Shown here one piece after another: positions 62,201 to 64,000 of a stretch of 64,000 nucleotides of DNA. The notes below the pieces were generated by a model, which saw only the letters and a program-made list of their open reading frames with translations, searched no databases and was not told the origin of the DNA. The DNA lies in NCBI RefSeq assembly GCF_963675905.1, contig NZ_OY780936.1:62001-126000 (forward strand). The letters are read 5' to 3'. Source of the DNA: an uncultured Bacteroides sp. GTDB taxonomy: Bacteria > Bacteroidota > Bacteroidia > Bacteroidales > Bacteroidaceae. How positions within the stretch are numbered: position 1 is the first letter of the stretch; the number at the start of each line of letters is the position of its first letter. Both the position numbers and the translations under genes were made by a program.

Positions 62201-62292
62201 GTGATATTGATAATTATGATGCTGAACGTGGTGGCTCTATTTCTTTCCCATTATCAAAGCAAGTTGTAGTTGGTGTTAATGTTCAATTCTAA
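59227..62292 (+). CDS. SusC/RagA-like TonB-dependent outer-membrane transporter
   Basis: 1021 residues from the ATG at 59227; the open frame back to 59068 covers the terminator and leader, and its extra 53 residues are not a signal peptide. Signal peptide (ending SSFAQ), then a carboxypeptidase-D-like regulatory domain (VSGVVTDASNSPLIGVNVSI), the plug with DEVVVIGYGTVKKRDLTGSV (about residue 106 on) and GANGVIIITTKRGKAG, and a 22-strand barrel ending FPLSKQVVVGVNVQF. It imports oligosaccharides across the outer membrane with the SusD partner encoded next. Being downstream of GH105 and CE8, it should take up pectic oligosaccharides. Confidence 0.95.
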   Translation: MSRKTLARMAIASLLLSIFCLSSFAQSRLVSGVVTDASNSPLIGVNVSIVGTSSGTMTDLDGQYSLSVPANAKLKFSFIGFVTQTVVVGNQTKINIKLVEDAQSLDEVVVIGYGTVKKRDLTGSVSSVKADEIAKVSTSNAIQAMQAKVPGLDIQQSDGQAGSGLSMTLRGNRSISASNSPLILVDGVEYGSTLDISPSDIESMEVLKDASSTAIYGTKGANGVIIITTKRGKAGKTQVNLNAYVSSNRPTNVPQVMYGRKEVQRLIDKANYQADLASGNWGSSNLTPENVLTESLEDFTELGIYQDNSYTDWADMILKNGLTQNYEASVSGGNENTNFSLSLGAMYEEGLLKNDDQDRYNVKANVDHKISKMFKVGTSLLYTYKNHNARQASVFSQAMKMTTITHAYTADGTLIATPNPRYAAHCNPLLDEVEGAYQKNVETTRFFGNAYLEATPLKNLNLKSMFAVDRSNVRDGVYQDFQSVARYQSPGTGNISSDYSNSTKFTWENTMNYNTNFGGTKHDLSGLLGHSMTQSVYEASSTYGDCGKEHYYKSAFYDLSKITASTTTSSYVKSSMLSFFGRLNYKFDEKYLLTASVRADGSSALADGHKWGYFPSVAGAWRVIDESFLKDTKDWMSNLKLRASWGLSGNAAVDAYSTLTSLSSDNVYYYLGGTDIAGKVPSTMGNTDLTWEKTSAFDFGLDFGFFNNRISGSIDYYLSHTYDLLYYKSVPASSVFPSVLANIGETKGSGLEVALNTLIINSKNFSWDVNWSYATSKDKVTKLSDGVERNISGVTGQIVGQPVSIFYDYETNGCWNVGEYDTYKTAWAERHPGETLGYLSAYGVAGTMKLVDRNDDGKLDDSDKRVYRRTPKHVLGMNNTFTYKDFSLSVLLYARLGGYISYDMNSQLNYETANWGDLDYWTPNNVEAKFPSPGAASTIYSTYATSLKYEKADYLKIKDITLSYNLPTKLISRAGIQKLKLYGSLKNFFTFSDIDNYDAERGGSISFPLSKQVVVGVNVQF

Positions 62293-62305
62293 ATAAATGA
62301 TTATT

Positions 62306-64000
62306 ATGAAAAATAAAAAATATATTCTTTTGGTTGCTTCAGCTTTAATGTTGAGCTTTTCATCTTGCTCAGACTTTCTTGAGGAAGATAATAAGGCAGG
62401 CGAAACTGCCGATTTAACCTATTCAACTTCTTCCGGAGTTCAAGGCTTGGTGTCTTCCTGCTATAGTTTTGCTCGTGGCTGGTACGGAAAAGAGGCTGGT
62501 CTTGGTTTATCTGAAATGGGTACCGATTTATTCTATTACGGATACGATAACAAACAAAAATCACTAAATTCATATAATATATCAGCAGTAAGTCTGGATG
62601 GTAATTCAAGTGATAATTCATGTCTGGATCATTACTGGGAACTATTCTATAGTGCAGTCGATGTATGTAATAATGCTATTTATTATGTACCTAAAAACAC
62701 CGTGATTAGCGAAACTACCCGTAATCAGTATATGGGAGAAGCTTATTTTATGCGTGCTTTCTACTACTTACATATGGTTAATATCTGGGGACCTATTCCT
62801 TATAACAGTGAACCAATATCTCAAATATTAACAGATCCTACCCGTTTATCGGAAGAAATAGTATATAGCAATATTCTGTCCGATCTGGATAACTCTATAT
62901 CTGCATTTGAAACTGCTGGCTACAAAGTTAAAACAGATGGTCGTTCTAACTATTGGGCAGCCCGCGCTTTGAAATCTCGTGTGTTGCTTTATGCTGCATC
63001 ATGGTTAGGTAAGAATAGTATAACCACTAATACAAGTTATTCTGGAAAAGATCTTTATACATTGGCTCAGGCTGAGGCTGAAGCTGTAATAGGTAGTGGA
63101 ATTGCTTCTTTCTATAATAAATATGAGGATACATGGTCAATGAATAACGAAGATATTACCACTAATAAGGAAGCTATCTTTGGTGTTGCTTATTCTCCTG
63201 AGATTACAACAACAGTAAACTGTATTCCTTATCGTTATAAAACAGATTCAGATGGCGATCCAATGGACTATAATTCATTGATTACTCGTACTGGATATTC
63301 TCGTGGCGGTAGTGCTATGTTACTGATGTTTGTTTCTATGTGGAGTAATGGTGCCAGTGATTTGGGTGGAAACGGAAAAGAAGTCTTTGTTCGCGTGTTG
63401 TCTGATGAGAAATCTCACTATGTTACAAATACTGTTACTAAGCAATCAGTAAATGTCTCTGAAGTATACTCTCCTTATGGACGTGGATTCACCCGTTACT
63501 TACCATCTCTTTATTTGTGGAATCTTCTTGAAGAACACCGTGCTACCGATCAGCGTACAGAAGCTACGTTGCTTGATGCTTATAAAATTGCTCCGGGCCT
63601 CGAAGGCAGCTCTACTAAATATAAGTCAATGCAAGATACTGCAATCTATTATTGCCATTTAGATGGAAATTCTGCAGAAGGAAAAGCTAAACAGGCTTGG
63701 GCAAAGAATCGTTACCGCATCCAGTTTATGAGCGGTGGTGATATTCCTGTATTTACTTCTTCTGATCCTGCTACAGCAAAACCTTCAGAAGCAGCTAAGA
63801 CTACTTCTGATGTATACGGCGATGGCAGATATAATTCATATAAGATTGCTGGATGGTGTTCATATCCGGGTATTAAGAAATTCCTGGATAATGTGTACGA
63901 CCCTGCTTATCCAACATGGGATATCTCAGATAGGGATGCTATTGTTATTCGCTTGGCCGAAATGTATTTAATCAAGGCCGAATGTCAGCTAAATACAGCA
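62306..64000 (+). CDS. SusD/RagB-like nutrient-binding lipoprotein (3' end beyond window)
   Basis: At least 565 codons, open to the last base. The ATG at 62306 is preferred over one at 62297, which would add only MII. Lipoprotein signal with lipobox SFSSC (Cys21) followed by SDFLEED, a common SusD start. TPR-like helices with MGEAYFMRAFYYLHMVNIWGPIPY (about residue 147) and VIRLAEMYLIKAECQLNTA near the window end are SusD hallmarks. It binds the glycan at the cell surface and passes it to the SusC barrel. Starts 13 bases after susC and shares its transcript. Confidence 0.95.
   Translation, partial: MKNKKYILLVASALMLSFSSCSDFLEEDNKAGETADLTYSTSSGVQGLVSSCYSFARGWYGKEAGLGLSEMGTDLFYYGYDNKQKSLNSYNISAVSLDGNSSDNSCLDHYWELFYSAVDVCNNAIYYVPKNTVISETTRNQYMGEAYFMRAFYYLHMVNIWGPIPYNSEPISQILTDPTRLSEEIVYSNILSDLDNSISAFETAGYKVKTDGRSNYWAARALKSRVLLYAASWLGKNSITTNTSYSGKDLYTLAQAEAEAVIGSGIASFYNKYEDTWSMNNEDITTNKEAIFGVAYSPEITTTVNCIPYRYKTDSDGDPMDYNSLITRTGYSRGGSAMLLMFVSMWSNGASDLGGNGKEVFVRVLSDEKSHYVTNTVTKQSVNVSEVYSPYGRGFTRYLPSLYLWNLLEEHRATDQRTEATLLDAYKIAPGLEGSSTKYKSMQDTAIYYCHLDGNSAEGKAKQAWAKNRYRIQFMSGGDIPVFTSSDPATAKPSEAAKTTSDVYGDGRYNSYKIAGWCSYPGIKKFLDNVYDPAYPTWDISDRDAIVIRLAEMYLIKAECQLNTA

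Overview
The window looks like a chromosome segment of a Bacteroides-type member of the Bacteroidales. The evidence is AT-rich DNA, TAnnTTTG-type -7 promoter boxes, weak or absent Shine-Dalgarno sites, a SusC/SusD pair, lipoproteins with Bacteroidetes-style signal peptides, BspA-type leucine-rich repeats and many CAZymes. I cannot name a species. No tRNA, rRNA or CRISPR array was seen.

Layout. 1-926: 3' part of a GH28 pectinase. 1088-3926: an SDR sugar epimerase plus a nucleotidyltransferase/PLP-enzyme fusion. 4020-8560: a membrane acyltransferase and two inverted GH16 lipoprotein paralogues around a leucine-rich-repeat protein. 9383-29543: a long, tightly packed surface-polysaccharide operon (CDP-glucose branch rfbF-rfbG plus a cupin epimerase, flippase, polymerase, a DegT aminotransferase followed by FOUR tandem WbqC-family genes, seven glycosyltransferases, three hexapeptide acyltransferases and a TagF-like glycerophosphotransferase). 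It is followed by wzi and a small lipoprotein (29684-31531). 31754-34687: an intact IS66-family element with a 9-bp target duplication, inserted in a 76-bp near-perfect palindrome that is also four 22-bp-spaced TGTACA repeats.

35101-43920 is the part most likely to be an undescribed system. It is a compact six-gene operon: a von Willebrand A-like lipoprotein, a small three-helix membrane protein, a tubulin-like GTPase, a 1177-residue protein with a C-terminal Hsp70/actin-fold ATPase, a MotA/ExbB/ZorA-like membrane protein with a long cytoplasmic tail, and a MotB/ZorB-like protein with an OmpA-like domain but no helix Asp. The combination suggests an envelope-spanning machine powered or gated by two nucleotide switches. 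Defence, surface or stress roles are all possible and none is shown by the sequence.

44185-46712: a WecA/MraY-like initiating phosphoglycosyltransferase, an L-rhamnose mutarotase-like protein, then about 1 kb without genes that holds competing hairpins and a seven-unit 22-bp tandem repeat. 46713-55401: a mannan/N-glycan catabolic cluster (CBM9-like, GHL10-like, GH92, GH2, GH125) whose middle part has clearly different base composition. 55467-56618 (minus): a second WecA-like gene. 56859-64000: a pectin utilisation locus (GH105, CE8 pectinesterase, SusC, SusD, the last running off the window). Together the genes describe a gut- or plant-polymer-degrading bacterium that also builds a complex surface glycan.
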